NCBI RefSeq assembly: GCF_000687935.1
Contig: NZ_JHZZ01000001.1
Span: 744,001 to 808,000, forward strand
DNA: 64,000 nt
From: Polaribacter sp. Hel_I_88
GTDB taxonomy: Bacteria; Bacteroidota; Bacteroidia; Flavobacteriales; Flavobacteriaceae
Direction of reading: 5' to 3'
In this document: positions 1 to 7,233 of the stretch, in pieces
Numbering within the stretch: the first letter of the stretch is position 1
Layout: each line of letters opens with the position of its first letter
Notes under the pieces: generated by a model
What the model was told of the DNA's origin: nothing
What the model saw: the letters and a program-made list of their open reading frames with translations, nothing else
Database searches by the model: none
Made by a program: the position numbers and the translations under genes

Positions 1-593
1 AATGGAATAAAAGTTAAGTTCTGATTTTTGTATTCACTTTTACTTGCTAAATATTCAATTTCGCCTTTAATGATGTTGTATTTTTCTTCGGAAAAGTCTA
101 CCAAATCCATTTTATTAATAGCGATGACAACATCTTTAATTCGCAATAAATTATTGATAAAAAAATGACGATAGGTTTGTTCAACAACACCTTTTCTTGC
201 ATCAATTAAAACAATAGACGCTTGTGCTGTTGATGCCCCAGTAACCATATTTCTGGTATATTCTATATGACCTGGAGTATCTGCAATAATGAAACTCTTT
301 TTTCTGGTTGAAAAATAAATATGAGCAACATCAATTGTGATTCCTTGTTCACGTTCTGCAACCAAACCATCTGTTGCTAAAGAGAAATCTAAATAGTCAA
401 AACCACGTTGTCTACTTTTTTCTTCAATGGCTTCTAACTTATCATCTGTTAATGATTTTGTGTCATACAACAAACGACCAATTAATGTACTTTTTCCATC
501 ATCTACACTTCCTGCAGTTGCTATTTTTAGGTGCCCTAAATCAACATTTTTTGAAGTAGAGACTGTTTGTTTTTTATATGTTTTTGTAATCAT
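1..593 (-). CDS. cysN: Sulfate adenylyltransferase subunit 1 (CysN), N-terminal part, cut by window edge
   Basis: This is the GTPase subunit of ATP sulfurylase, which uses GTP hydrolysis to drive APS formation from sulfate and ATP together with CysD. About 197 residues are visible, read from the ATG at 593. They start MITKTYKKQ and contain a P-loop GSVDDGKST near residue 28, the G3 motif DTPGH and the G4 motif NKMD, all in the spacing of EF-Tu-like translation GTPases. The C-terminal barrels, and a CysC fusion if there is one, lie outside the window. It is the last visible gene of the cysH-cysD-cysN run, separated from cysD by 191 bases that hold two hairpin repeats. Family identity is very secure; the missing end cannot be judged. 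Confidence 0.95.
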   Translation of the reverse strand, partial: MITKTYKKQTVSTSKNVDLGHLKIATAGSVDDGKSTLIGRLLYDTKSLTDDKLEAIEEKSRQRGFDYLDFSLATDGLVAEREQGITIDVAHIYFSTRKKSFIIADTPGHIEYTRNMVTGASTAQASIVLIDARKGVVEQTYRHFFINNLLRIKDVVIAINKMDLVDFSEEKYNIIKGEIEYLASKSEYKNQNLTFIP

Positions 594-656
594 TTTTTAT
601 TTTTTAAATAGCTTAAAGCTTTTTGAAACCTTAACTGATTTTCTGAAATTTCAATA

Positions 657-737
657 TGCGTTAAGGATTGAAACGACATCCTTTTTGCTTTTTCAGCAAA
701 AAGATATAGTGAAAAGCCTGTTAAAACGCCCAAAAAA
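657..737. repeat. Interspersed hairpin element, copy 1 (GCGTT...AACGCCC family)
   Basis: This is an 80-base element between cysD and cysN, starting TGCGTTAAGGATTGAAACG and ending CCTGTTAAAACGCCC. The ends pair as GCGTT/AACGC plus AGG/CCT, and there is an inner TTTTTGC...GCAAAAA hairpin. A second copy lies at 24388-24537. Between the copies the AGG/CCT pair becomes GGG/CCC, a compensatory change that supports a folded RNA or DNA form. It encodes nothing visible. Confidence 0.75.
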
Positions 738-747
738 ATTTCACTGA

Positions 748-768
748 GATACTGAATCAAGTTCAGCA
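748..768. repeat. Short hairpin repeat, TGCTGAA/TTCAGCA family
   Basis: This short imperfect palindrome, TACTGAAT...GTTCAGCA, lies directly after the longer element in the cysD-cysN gap. Relatives occur inside both SAM riboswitch candidates (12117-12136 and 12521-12539). It is a common kind of small intergenic hairpin in flavobacteria. Here it may form a processing or stability hairpin within the cys transcript, but that is inference. Confidence 0.5.
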
Positions 769-784
769 TTAAACCTAAATAGGT

Positions 785-1690
785 TTAGAAATATCCTTGT
801 TGTTTACGTTTTTCCATGGCAGCTTCAGAACGTTTATCATCGATTCTTGCACCTCTTTCTGAAATTGTGGAATCTCTAATTTCTTCGACAACTTTGGTGA
901 TATTAATGGCATCAGACAAAACTGCTGCAGTACAACTCATATCGCCCACGGTTCTAAAACGCACCATTTTTTCTAACACCTTTTCCTCTTTATCTCTAAA
1001 AACCACTGCATCATCTGCAGACCAAATCATGTTATCTCTCACAAATATTTTACGTTTGTGCGCAAAATAAATCGATGGAATTTCGATATTTTCTTTCTCT
1101 ATATAACACCAAACGTCTAATTCTGTCCAATTTGAAATAGGAAAAACACGTACATTTTGTCCTAAATCAATTCGTCCATTTAACATATCGAAAACTTCTG
1201 GACGTTGATTTTTTTCATCCCATTGACCAAAATCGTCTCTTACAGAAAAAATACGCTCCTTGGCTCTCGCTTTTTCTTCATCTCTTCTTGCACCACCAAT
1301 ACACGCATCAAAACCAAACTCCCCAATAGCATCTAACAGCGTTTCTGTTTGCAACATATTTCTACTTGCATATCTACCAGTTTCCTCTTTTACTCTGCCA
1401 GAATCTATATTATCTTGAACGTTTCTTATAATTAATTCGACACCTAATTCTTTGGTTAACTTATCTCTAAATGCAATTGTTTCAGGAAAATTATGACCAG
1501 TATCTATATGCATTAAAGGAAAAGGAATTTTTGCTGGATAAAATGCTTTTTGCGCTAAACGCACTAAAGTGATGCTGTCTTTGCCACCAGAAAAAAGCAA
1601 CACAGGTTTTTCAAATTGCGCAACAACTTCTCTAAAAATATAAATGGCTTCGCTTTCTAAAGCTTCTACTTGTATTGTATTTTGATTCAT
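785..1690 (-). CDS. cysD: Sulfate adenylyltransferase subunit 2 (CysD)
   Basis: This is the catalytic subunit of ATP sulfurylase (sulfate + ATP to APS + PPi) and the partner of CysN. The 301-residue protein has the PP-loop SGGKDS near residue 36, the HIDTGHNFPET segment, GGARRDEEKARAKERIFS, and the usual C-terminus ending RKQQGYF. Length and motifs are those of a complete CysD. The open frame continues upstream to 1717, but those nine residues are encoded by an intergenic repeat (1696-1731). The conserved protein starts at MNQNTIQVEALE, so I place the start at 1690. The order cysH-cysD-cysN on one strand indicates an assimilatory sulfate operon, with both junctions occupied by hairpin repeats. 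Confidence 0.96.
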   Translation of the reverse strand: MNQNTIQVEALESEAIYIFREVVAQFEKPVLLFSGGKDSITLVRLAQKAFYPAKIPFPLMHIDTGHNFPETIAFRDKLTKELGVELIIRNVQDNIDSGRVKEETGRYASRNMLQTETLLDAIGEFGFDACIGGARRDEEKARAKERIFSVRDDFGQWDEKNQRPEVFDMLNGRIDLGQNVRVFPISNWTELDVWCYIEKENIEIPSIYFAHKRKIFVRDNMIWSADDAVVFRDKEEKVLEKMVRFRTVGDMSCTAAVLSDAINITKVVEEIRDSTISERGARIDDKRSEAAMEKRKQQGYF

Positions 1691-1695
1691 AAAAA

Positions 1696-1731
1696 AGGCC
1701 CATCCTAGCCTTCCCAAAGGGAAGGAACTCT
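1696..1731 (-). repeat. CTTCCCTTTGGGAAG intergenic repeat, copy 1
   Basis: On the minus strand this reads TTCCTTCCCTTTGGGAAGG followed by CTAGGATGGGCC. It is a palindrome with a conserved tail. A second copy, on the plus strand at 25596-25630, keeps the palindrome and the GATGGGC tail. It lies in the 98-base cysH-cysD gap, directly before the cysD start codon, and creates a false N-terminal extension of the cysD frame. Confidence 0.7.
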
Positions 1732-1788
1732 TACTCGGGTTTTGTAAGAATTTTCTGTGTTTTGTTGTTTCTTAAATTGTTTCATTTC

Positions 1789-2403
1789 TTAAATGTGCAA
1801 ACCACATTCTCTGTTGCTTTCTACCTTTGTTGGGTCAAAATATTTGAATTCGTTTGGCAACCCTTTTTCTTCTAAATAAGCATCTAATTCCTCATCTGAA
1901 CTATTGTAAAATGGACTTACTTTTATAATTCCATCTTTACTAATTGAAACAACATCTATACTATTTCTAAAGGCAGTTTGCCCTTTTCTTAAGTTTGTAA
2001 ACCAAACATCTGGTTTGTGTTCTTGCATTGCTCTTTGAAAAGGTTCTAGTTTTACTTGTTCAGTAAAAAGTGTGTGTTTTTCATCATCTATTGAAGGAAC
2101 TCCTAAAACAACATCTCTATGTGCAACTGTTTGTTTTGGTACATATAATTGAATGTTTAAGTTCAGTTTTTGAATGATTTCTTCTGCGTGTTTATACGTC
2201 TGAATTGTATTATAACCAGTGTCACACCAAATTACTTTAATATCTTTCTTCACCTCAGTAACAGCATTTAAAATAGCTACTTCATAAGGACGAAAATTTG
2301 TAGTAATAATTGGATTTTTGGCATAAGAAATTGCCCAAGAAATAATTTCTGATGGACTTTTATCTTGTAATTCTTTATTGATTTTATCTACATCTAAACT
2401 CAT
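1789..2403 (-). CDS. cysH: Phosphoadenosine phosphosulfate reductase (CysH)
   Basis: This enzyme reduces activated sulfate (PAPS or APS) to sulfite using thioredoxin or glutaredoxin. The 204-residue protein is an adenine nucleotide alpha-hydrolase-like domain. TTNFRPYEVAIL replaces the PP-loop region, followed by WCDTGYNT, WFTNLRKGQT and a C-terminal RECGLHI whose cysteine is the catalytic one. The paired CC and CxxC cysteines that hold the [4Fe-4S] cluster of APS reductases are absent, which favours PAPS as substrate. An APS kinase would then be needed and is not in view. The frame opens at 2430, but the start at 2403 overlaps the DUF2061 stop as TAATG, typical of translational coupling, and gives MSLDVDKINKEL. 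Confidence 0.93.
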   Translation of the reverse strand: MSLDVDKINKELQDKSPSEIISWAISYAKNPIITTNFRPYEVAILNAVTEVKKDIKVIWCDTGYNTIQTYKHAEEIIQKLNLNIQLYVPKQTVAHRDVVLGVPSIDDEKHTLFTEQVKLEPFQRAMQEHKPDVWFTNLRKGQTAFRNSIDVVSISKDGIIKVSPFYNSSDEELDAYLEEKGLPNEFKYFDPTKVESNRECGLHI

Positions 2404-2666
2404 TATTTGCCCCATTTTATTTTGTTCCAAATTCTTTCATGAAAAAAATATAAAACTAGTTTCGTTAAAAAATCTACTGTAGCAATTGATGCTGCCAAAA
2501 CAATTTTACCCGTTACTAAATAGGAAACCACTAAAGTGTCTAACGTTCCTACAATTCTCCAGCTTAATGCTTTTGCTATGCTCCTTATGGGTTTTTCTGA
2601 AGATAAATCTTCCTCAAAACTTTGTTTTGCTATTTTTTTACTAAAAATCATTTGATCTGCAATCAT
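2403..2666 (-). CDS. DUF2061 family membrane protein, first gene of the cys operon
   Basis: This 87-residue protein contains RSIAKALSWRIVGTLDTLVVSY and two hydrophobic segments (about residues 42-58 and 60-76), which match the DUF2061 family. The family often sits with cysteine and sulfate assimilation genes in Bacteroidota, but its biochemical role is unknown; a membrane function linked to sulfate or sulfite handling is only an inference. Its stop overlaps the cysH start by one base, so the two are probably translated together. Translation may start at residue 1 or at the second Met (residue 6). An operator-like palindrome lies 20 bases upstream. Confidence 0.85.
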   Translation of the reverse strand: MIADQMIFSKKIAKQSFEEDLSSEKPIRSIAKALSWRIVGTLDTLVVSYLVTGKIVLAASIATVDFLTKLVLYFFHERIWNKIKWGK

Positions 2667-2685
2667 AATATTTTATAAATATTAT

Positions 2686-2718
2686 TACCCTATTTAATTA
2701 GTAGGGTATGCAAACATA
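2686..2718 (-). promoter_or_regulatory. Promoter and operator-like palindrome of the DUF2061-cysHDN operon
   Basis: On the minus strand a TATGTTTG box (2711-2718) fits the flavobacterial -7 consensus TAnnTTTG. Immediately downstream, over the expected transcription start, lies a 7-base inverted repeat TACCCTA / TAGGGTA with a 9-base spacer (2686-2708). That position suits a repressor site. The Rrf2-family gene at 4149-4559 is the nearest candidate regulator. The pairing of regulator and site is inferred. No clear -33 TTG was seen. Confidence 0.6.
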
Positions 2719-2890
2719 TATCTTTTATTTTTAAAATATAGTATTACTTTTCTAAAATGTATATTTATCCTATCGATTTACTAGATTAATAATTAAAAGT
2801 TGTATTATTTGAAGATTTCGAAATACTAAAAGGTTTTAGTTAAAGAATATATTTTATTGTAAAATTAAGTGCAAAAAAGATAAAAAAACT

Positions 2891-4111
2891 TTAAAAAGTC
2901 TTTCCGATTGTAAATTGAAGTGGAATTGCAACACCAGAATTTCTAGTAAAAATATTTCCATTTGAATAATGCATAATTCTTAACTCGAAATTATATTCTC
3001 TTTTTTCTCCAAAAAAAACACCAAAACCCATGGTGTCTTGATAGGTAATATTTGGTCCTGTTTTAGAGTTGTCAATATCACTTTTTGAAATATATGCAGG
3101 ACCAATAATAGAATAATTTGCATAAAAATCGAAGGTGGGTTTTCGCCATAAATAAAAACGTAAAACAGGGAAAATTGACAAAGCAAATACATCTGTGCCT
3201 TCTCTAGATTGAAAATAGGTTGCACTTGCTCCCCAATCTAAAGAAAATATTTTTTCTGATCTATACATTAAACGTTGATATGTTAAAGACAATGCATGTT
3301 GTGCTTTTACATCTCCTACCCAAAAAATGGGAATTCCAAAACTCTCGAAATCACCAACAGGCAAACTCATTCCAAAAAACTGATTGAACCCAAAACCAAT
3401 TTCTCCTGTTCCATAACTTACTTGAAAAATATTCTTTGGAAAGAAATAGTCGTTTTTTGCGTATTCAGCTGCTGTCTTATCATCAACTTGTTGCAAATGA
3501 TACTCAAAACCCAGGGTTGCTTGTGAAATTGAAGGTTGATTATTCTTAGTTGATTTAGGCAAAAATGTTCCATTTGCTGATAATCTCCATTTGTTTGACA
3601 ATCGATATTGAACACCAAAACCATAGAGTAAACTCGCAAAATGTGCATCCTCATAAATAACTTGATCGTTAATTGAAAAACCAAATCTGGTTACGTTTGC
3701 AACACCAACTTCTGCAAACAAATTAAATTTAGGATTAATTTTAAAATCTTTTTTTAGTGATAAAGACCATGCATTTATCCAGACACTTCTTTCATAACCA
3801 ATGTTATTTACATTATCATATTTAAACCAAGAAGCTGGTCTCATGGTTCCAAATTGCACAGACAAATCTTCCTTAATTTTATGGCCTAAAAGCAGTCTGC
3901 CAGAAAATCGATTTTTGCTAAAGGTTTCAGTGGCAAAACCATCAATTAAATTATCATTAGAAAAAGGATAAAATATGCCTCCAAAATTTAAACTGTAATA
4001 AGAGTTTGCTAAAAAATTAGTGAATTTAGTTTTAGGATTTTCTTTCTTATTGTCTTGACCAAAAAATGGAATGGTAAAAAATATAAAGAGAAGGTATCCA
4101 ATTTTTTTCAT
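2891..4111 (-). CDS. PagL-like acyloxyacyl hydrolase family outer-membrane protein, probably two barrels
   Basis: The C-terminal 180 residues end with FELRIMHYSNGN...RNSGV, the His-Ser-Asn signature of PagL lipid A 3-O-deacylases, in a membrane beta-barrel context. PagL removes an acyl chain from lipid A in the outer membrane. The protein has 406 residues, more than twice the roughly 170 of classical PagL. Residues about 20-190 form a separate beta-rich region with alternating hydrophobic strands, looking like another small barrel. The signal peptide MKKIGYLLFIFFTIPFFGQ sets the start at 4111, not at the upstream ATG at 4135. It follows the Rrf2 gene by 37 bases on the same strand. Family assignment rests on the C-terminal motif; lipid A activity is inferred. 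Confidence 0.75.
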   Translation of the reverse strand: MKKIGYLLFIFFTIPFFGQDNKKENPKTKFTNFLANSYYSLNFGGIFYPFSNDNLIDGFATETFSKNRFSGRLLLGHKIKEDLSVQFGTMRPASWFKYDNVNNIGYERSVWINAWSLSLKKDFKINPKFNLFAEVGVANVTRFGFSINDQVIYEDAHFASLLYGFGVQYRLSNKWRLSANGTFLPKSTKNNQPSISQATLGFEYHLQQVDDKTAAEYAKNDYFFPKNIFQVSYGTGEIGFGFNQFFGMSLPVGDFESFGIPIFWVGDVKAQHALSLTYQRLMYRSEKIFSLDWGASATYFQSREGTDVFALSIFPVLRFYLWRKPTFDFYANYSIIGPAYISKSDIDNSKTGPNITYQDTMGFGVFFGEKREYNFELRIMHYSNGNIFTRNSGVAIPLQFTIGKTF

Positions 4112-4148
4112 GAAGAATGATCTAACTATTGTCAAGCATAAAAATGTA

Positions 4149-4559
4149 CTATTTACTTAAATCTGCTAAAGTTGTATTTCTAAATATTTGCAAAGAACTG
4201 TCTCTAACTTGCATCATTAGTTTGTGAACAGCACAAGCATTTTCATCAGGACAATCATCACATTTTTCATAAAAATTTAAGCTTACACAAGGAACCATAG
4301 AAATTGGGCCTTCCAAAATTCGCATTATGGTTGTCATTTCAATTTCGTTAGAAGGTTTTAATAGATAATAACCTCCACCTTTTCCTTTTTTAGAACCCAA
4401 CAAGCCATTTTTACGAAGTGTTAACAAAATACTTTCTAAAAATTTAAGTGAAATATTTTCACTTTTAGAAATCGTAGCAATAGCTACAGGCGTTTTATGC
4501 TCTTGTTTTGCTAAAAAAGTAAGCGCTTTTATGCCGTATTTTGTTTTCTTTGATAACAT
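4149..4559 (-). CDS. Rrf2 family transcriptional regulator with four clustered cysteines
   Basis: This 136-residue winged-helix regulator has the Rrf2 start MLSKKTKYGIKALTFLA, a recognition helix segment ISLKFLESILLTLRKNGLL and the wing SKKGKGGGYYL. Cysteines at 91, 100, 103 and 109 (VPCV...EKCDDCPDENACA) occupy the region where IscR and NsrR bind an iron-sulfur cluster, though the spacing differs. CymR, the cysteine-metabolism member of the family, lacks them. Close to the cys operon, it is a good candidate to sense iron-sulfur or redox state and to act on the palindrome at 2686-2708. That link is inferred from position only. It lies 29 bases after the alginate lyase gene. Confidence 0.92.
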   Translation of the reverse strand: MLSKKTKYGIKALTFLAKQEHKTPVAIATISKSENISLKFLESILLTLRKNGLLGSKKGKGGGYYLLKPSNEIEMTTIMRILEGPISMVPCVSLNFYEKCDDCPDENACAVHKLMMQVRDSSLQIFRNTTLADLSK

Positions 4560-4560
4560 G

Positions 4561-4595
4561 CAACTAAAGTAATCAAATTCCCTTAATTTTAGTTG
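4561..4595. promoter_or_regulatory. Inverted repeat at the rrf2 start
   Basis: An 8-base inverted repeat, CAACTAAA (4561-4568) and TTTAGTTG (4588-4595), spans the whole gap between the alginate lyase stop codon and the rrf2 start codon. It could be an autoregulatory operator or a hairpin sheltering the start of translation. It has no T-run, so a simple terminator is unlikely. Function is not established. Confidence 0.4.
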
Positions 4596-5803
4596 ACTGT
4601 ATGACTTTTTTCTAGTTCGTAAAATGTTGCTTGTACATAATCGTTTGCATCACCAGAATTATTACCTTGATACAAACCTGCTTTAAAATACATATATTGG
4701 CCACCAACATCATAACCACTGTTGCTCATATCTACAGTTTTTGTAAGATCTGGTTTGCCATCTCTAGAAATGGTAACTGTCAACAAATTATTTACAGTTT
4801 TAATTTTATAAGAAAACTTTTCATTTAAGGCAATTCCATCTGTTGGGTTTGCTGCAGAATTGCTTCTAGAACCAATTATTTCAACCCATTGTTCGCTGCC
4901 AAAACCATCTCTTGGCTCATGAGCAAAATAAATTGAGCCCAAATCATTATTAGGTAATTTTCTATAATATAGCCTAACAGGTTCATCATCATTTGCATGA
5001 ATTTGACCAATAATTACTCTACCAACTTGACCAGAACTTCCTGTAGTTGTAACATAATTTACGGCTAAAGTTGCATCCATTTCACCATCAAAACCAGCTG
5101 CAGCATTTTTATCTGAACTTGGTGCAGAACCAAAAACCCAATTATTTTTATTGACACCTTGGGTACTTATATTTGTATTTGTACCTCTTAACATTTCTCG
5201 TAATTCTACTCTTGTATAACTTGTATTTGCTGATGTTTTAAAACCAGCAACTGGACATTTAAAAACCAAACCTCCATCTGCAGCAGTATAGAAGTAATTA
5301 TTATTTTGATACCCATCAGTCATTTCACTCACTGAAATTGTTTTAGCAAAACCACTTCCATTATTTTCTGGTGTGTTTAGTTTCCAAGTAGATAAATCGA
5401 AATTTTGTGATGGTGGTTTATTTGGATCTAAAGTGCCTGAATTATTCATTTTAGCTGCTTGCTTAATTGCAATAGTGTTTGATAAGCTACCACCAATAAC
5501 TGTAATAGTTCCAGTGCGCACTTCTGCGTTAGGATTTGCGTTTACTGTAACATTTATAGAACCATTATTAGTGCCAAACCTTGGTGTTAATGTTACCCAG
5601 TTGACATCTACTTCTGTAAACCAATACATATTTGCTGTTATATTTACAGTTTGTTTTTCTTGATTTGAAGAAAAATCTGCTAATGTTGCTACTTCTAATT
5701 TAGCTTCAGCAACACCTTCCCCATTAGAGACGTTATCATCAGTACAAAACACAAAACTAAAAAATGCAATAGCTACTAAAACTAATTTGAAACTTTTTCT
5801 CAT
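4589..5803 (-). CDS. PL7 family alginate lyase, surface lipoprotein with BACON domain
   Basis: This enzyme cleaves alginate by beta-elimination. The 404-residue protein begins with a lipoprotein signal (FSFVFC, Cys20), and TDD after the cysteine resembles the Bacteroidota surface-export signal. A BACON-like domain follows (about 35-118), then the PL7 catalytic domain (about 135-400). All three PL7 signatures are present: RVELRE (198-203), QIH (267-269) and YFKAGLY near the C-terminus. QIH rather than QVH usually goes with activity on G-rich alginate. No other alginate gene is in view, so this is a stand-alone lyase between methionine and sulfur genes. A 26-base perfect palindrome overlaps its promoter. 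Confidence 0.93.
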   Translation of the reverse strand: MRKSFKLVLVAIAFFSFVFCTDDNVSNGEGVAEAKLEVATLADFSSNQEKQTVNITANMYWFTEVDVNWVTLTPRFGTNNGSINVTVNANPNAEVRTGTITVIGGSLSNTIAIKQAAKMNNSGTLDPNKPPSQNFDLSTWKLNTPENNGSGFAKTISVSEMTDGYQNNNYFYTAADGGLVFKCPVAGFKTSANTSYTRVELREMLRGTNTNISTQGVNKNNWVFGSAPSSDKNAAAGFDGEMDATLAVNYVTTTGSSGQVGRVIIGQIHANDDEPVRLYYRKLPNNDLGSIYFAHEPRDGFGSEQWVEIIGSRSNSAANPTDGIALNEKFSYKIKTVNNLLTVTISRDGKPDLTKTVDMSNSGYDVGGQYMYFKAGLYQGNNSGDANDYVQATFYELEKSHTVN

Positions 5804-5830
5804 AATACAGGTAATTTTATTGCTGTAGTG

Positions 5831-5863
5831 TAAAGATATAATAATTGGTTAACCAATTATTAT
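5831..5863 (-). promoter_or_regulatory. Perfect 26-bp palindrome and promoter of the alginate lyase
   Basis: Bases 5838-5863 form an uninterrupted palindrome with core ATTGGTTAACCAAT. On the minus strand it is followed by TATCTTTA (5831-5838), one base off the TAnnTTTG -7 consensus, so a protein bound there would cover the -33 region. The core TTGGTTAACCAA resembles sites of FadR-type GntR regulators (TGGTnnnACCA), a class known to control alginate genes in Bacteroidota. No such regulator is encoded in the window. The symmetry is seen directly; the regulator class is inferred. Confidence 0.75.
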
Positions 5864-5912
5864 TTTTAACAGTTAAAAAAAAATTAAATAAATGAGAAAA
5901 TTTTTTACAAAA

Positions 5913-7082
5913 TTAATTGCTTTGTAATGCTTGTTTTATGTCAGCAATAATATCAGTAATATTTTCTAAACCTACAGAAATTCTTACCAAACCATTGGTA
6001 ATCCCTACTTCTAACCTATCTTCTTCAGATAAACGTCCATGAGTTGTAGAAGATGGATGTGTAACAATGGTTCTTGTATCGCCTAAGTTTGCTGATAAAG
6101 AACACATTTTTATATTGTCTAAAAATTTTCTACCAGCTTCCAAACCACCTTTAATTTCAAAAGCGACAATATTCCCACCTAATTTCATTTGCTTTTTGGC
6201 AACTTTATATTGAGGATGGGATTTTAAAAAAGGATATTTCACCATTTTTACGTGTTCACTTTTTTCGAGGAATTTCGCTAATTTTTTAGCATTTTTAGCA
6301 TGTTGTTCTACTCTAACTGATAACGTTTCTAAACTTTTAGATAAAACCCAAGCATTAAAAGGAGACATAGCAGGCCCTGTATTTCTGGCAAATAAATAGA
6401 TTTCTCGCATTAAATCTGCTTTCCCAACTGTAACTCCACCTAAAACCCTTCCTTGACCATCAATTAATTTTGTGGCTGAATGGATTACCAAATCTGCCCC
6501 AAATTTAATGGGTTGCTGTATATAAGGTGTTGCAAAACAATTGTCTACAACATAAATTAAATTGTGTTTTTTACAAATTTTTCCAATCAACTCTAAATCT
6601 AAAATATCAACTCCAGGGTTTGTTGGCGATTCTATATAAAGAATTTTTGTATTTTCTTTAATTAAACTTTCTAACAAATCAACTTCATCTACCTTAAAAT
6701 AAGACGTTTCAATATTCCACTTTGGTAAATATTTGGTAAACATATTGTGTGTGGATCCAAACACAGATCTGCAAGAAACCACATGATCGCCAGCACTTAA
6801 CAAAGCTGCAAATGTTGTAAAAATGGCTGACATTCCTGTTGCAAAAGCATACCCAGCTTCTGCTCCTTCCATTTTTACAATTTTATCTACAAATTCTGTG
6901 GTGTTTGGGTTGGTGAATCTGCTGTATAAATTACGTTGTTTTTCTTCTGCAAAAGAAGCTCGCATTTCTTCAGCATCGTCAAAAACGAAACTAGAAGTTA
7001 CATATAAAGGTGTTGAATGTTCAGAAAATTGACTTCTTTCTGTTTGTGTTCTAATGGCTTCTGTTTCGAAATGTTTGCTCAT
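5913..7082 (-). CDS. metZ: O-succinylhomoserine sulfhydrylase / trans-sulfuration PLP enzyme (MetZ-like)
   Basis: This Cys/Met-metabolism PLP enzyme makes homocysteine or cystathionine from an activated homoserine. The 389 residues include HSTPLYVTSSFVFDDAEEMR, YSRFTNPNT, the PLP-phosphate contacts in ATGMSAIFTT, and the PLP lysine in HSATKLIDGQGR (about 205). The N-terminal pattern is closest to MetZ. A cystathionine gamma-synthase role cannot be excluded, because the fold-type I subfamilies are hard to separate by eye. It lies downstream of metX-thrA and metY on the same strand, after a 151-base gap with two palindromic repeats, so it is probably in the same SAM-controlled unit or partly uncoupled from it. 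Confidence 0.88.
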   Translation of the reverse strand: MSKHFETEAIRTQTERSQFSEHSTPLYVTSSFVFDDAEEMRASFAEEKQRNLYSRFTNPNTTEFVDKIVKMEGAEAGYAFATGMSAIFTTFAALLSAGDHVVSCRSVFGSTHNMFTKYLPKWNIETSYFKVDEVDLLESLIKENTKILYIESPTNPGVDILDLELIGKICKKHNLIYVVDNCFATPYIQQPIKFGADLVIHSATKLIDGQGRVLGGVTVGKADLMREIYLFARNTGPAMSPFNAWVLSKSLETLSVRVEQHAKNAKKLAKFLEKSEHVKMVKYPFLKSHPQYKVAKKQMKLGGNIVAFEIKGGLEAGRKFLDNIKMCSLSANLGDTRTIVTHPSSTTHGRLSEEDRLEVGITNGLVRISVGLENITDIIADIKQALQSN

Positions 7083-7099
7083 ATATTATAATCATTTAT

Positions 7100-7130
7100 C
7101 CTGCAAGGTCTTTTTTTTGACCTTGTAGGT
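7100..7130. repeat. CTACAAGGT palindrome family, copy 1
   Basis: The arms CCTGCAAGGTC and GACCTTGTAGG are separated by a T-run. Other copies lie at 7200-7228, 10652-10680 and 41645-41672. Three of the four are in the gaps of the metY-metX/thrA-metZ gene run. Confidence 0.75.
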
Positions 7131-7199
7131 ATTTTGTTTATTGAAAAGTATCTACAAAATTTTTGGAAATATTACAGAAGAAATGCTAACATAAACTAT

Positions 7200-7228
7200 A
7201 CCTACAAGGTTTTTGAAACCTTGCAGGA
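7200..7228. repeat. CTACAAGGT palindrome family, copy 2
   Basis: ACCTACAAGGTTTTTGAAAC followed by CTTGCAGGA forms a near-perfect hairpin just after the metX-thrA stop codon. Together with copy 1 it brackets a 70-base AT-rich stretch; the two outer arms (CTGCAAGGT and ACCTTGCAG) are also complementary, so a larger fold is possible. Confidence 0.75.
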
Positions 7229-7233
7229 AAACG

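Noticed and set aside
427..747. 106-residue plus-strand frame over the cysN start
   Set aside because: It is antisense to a very conserved CysN N-terminus and runs into a hairpin repeat; no start signal.
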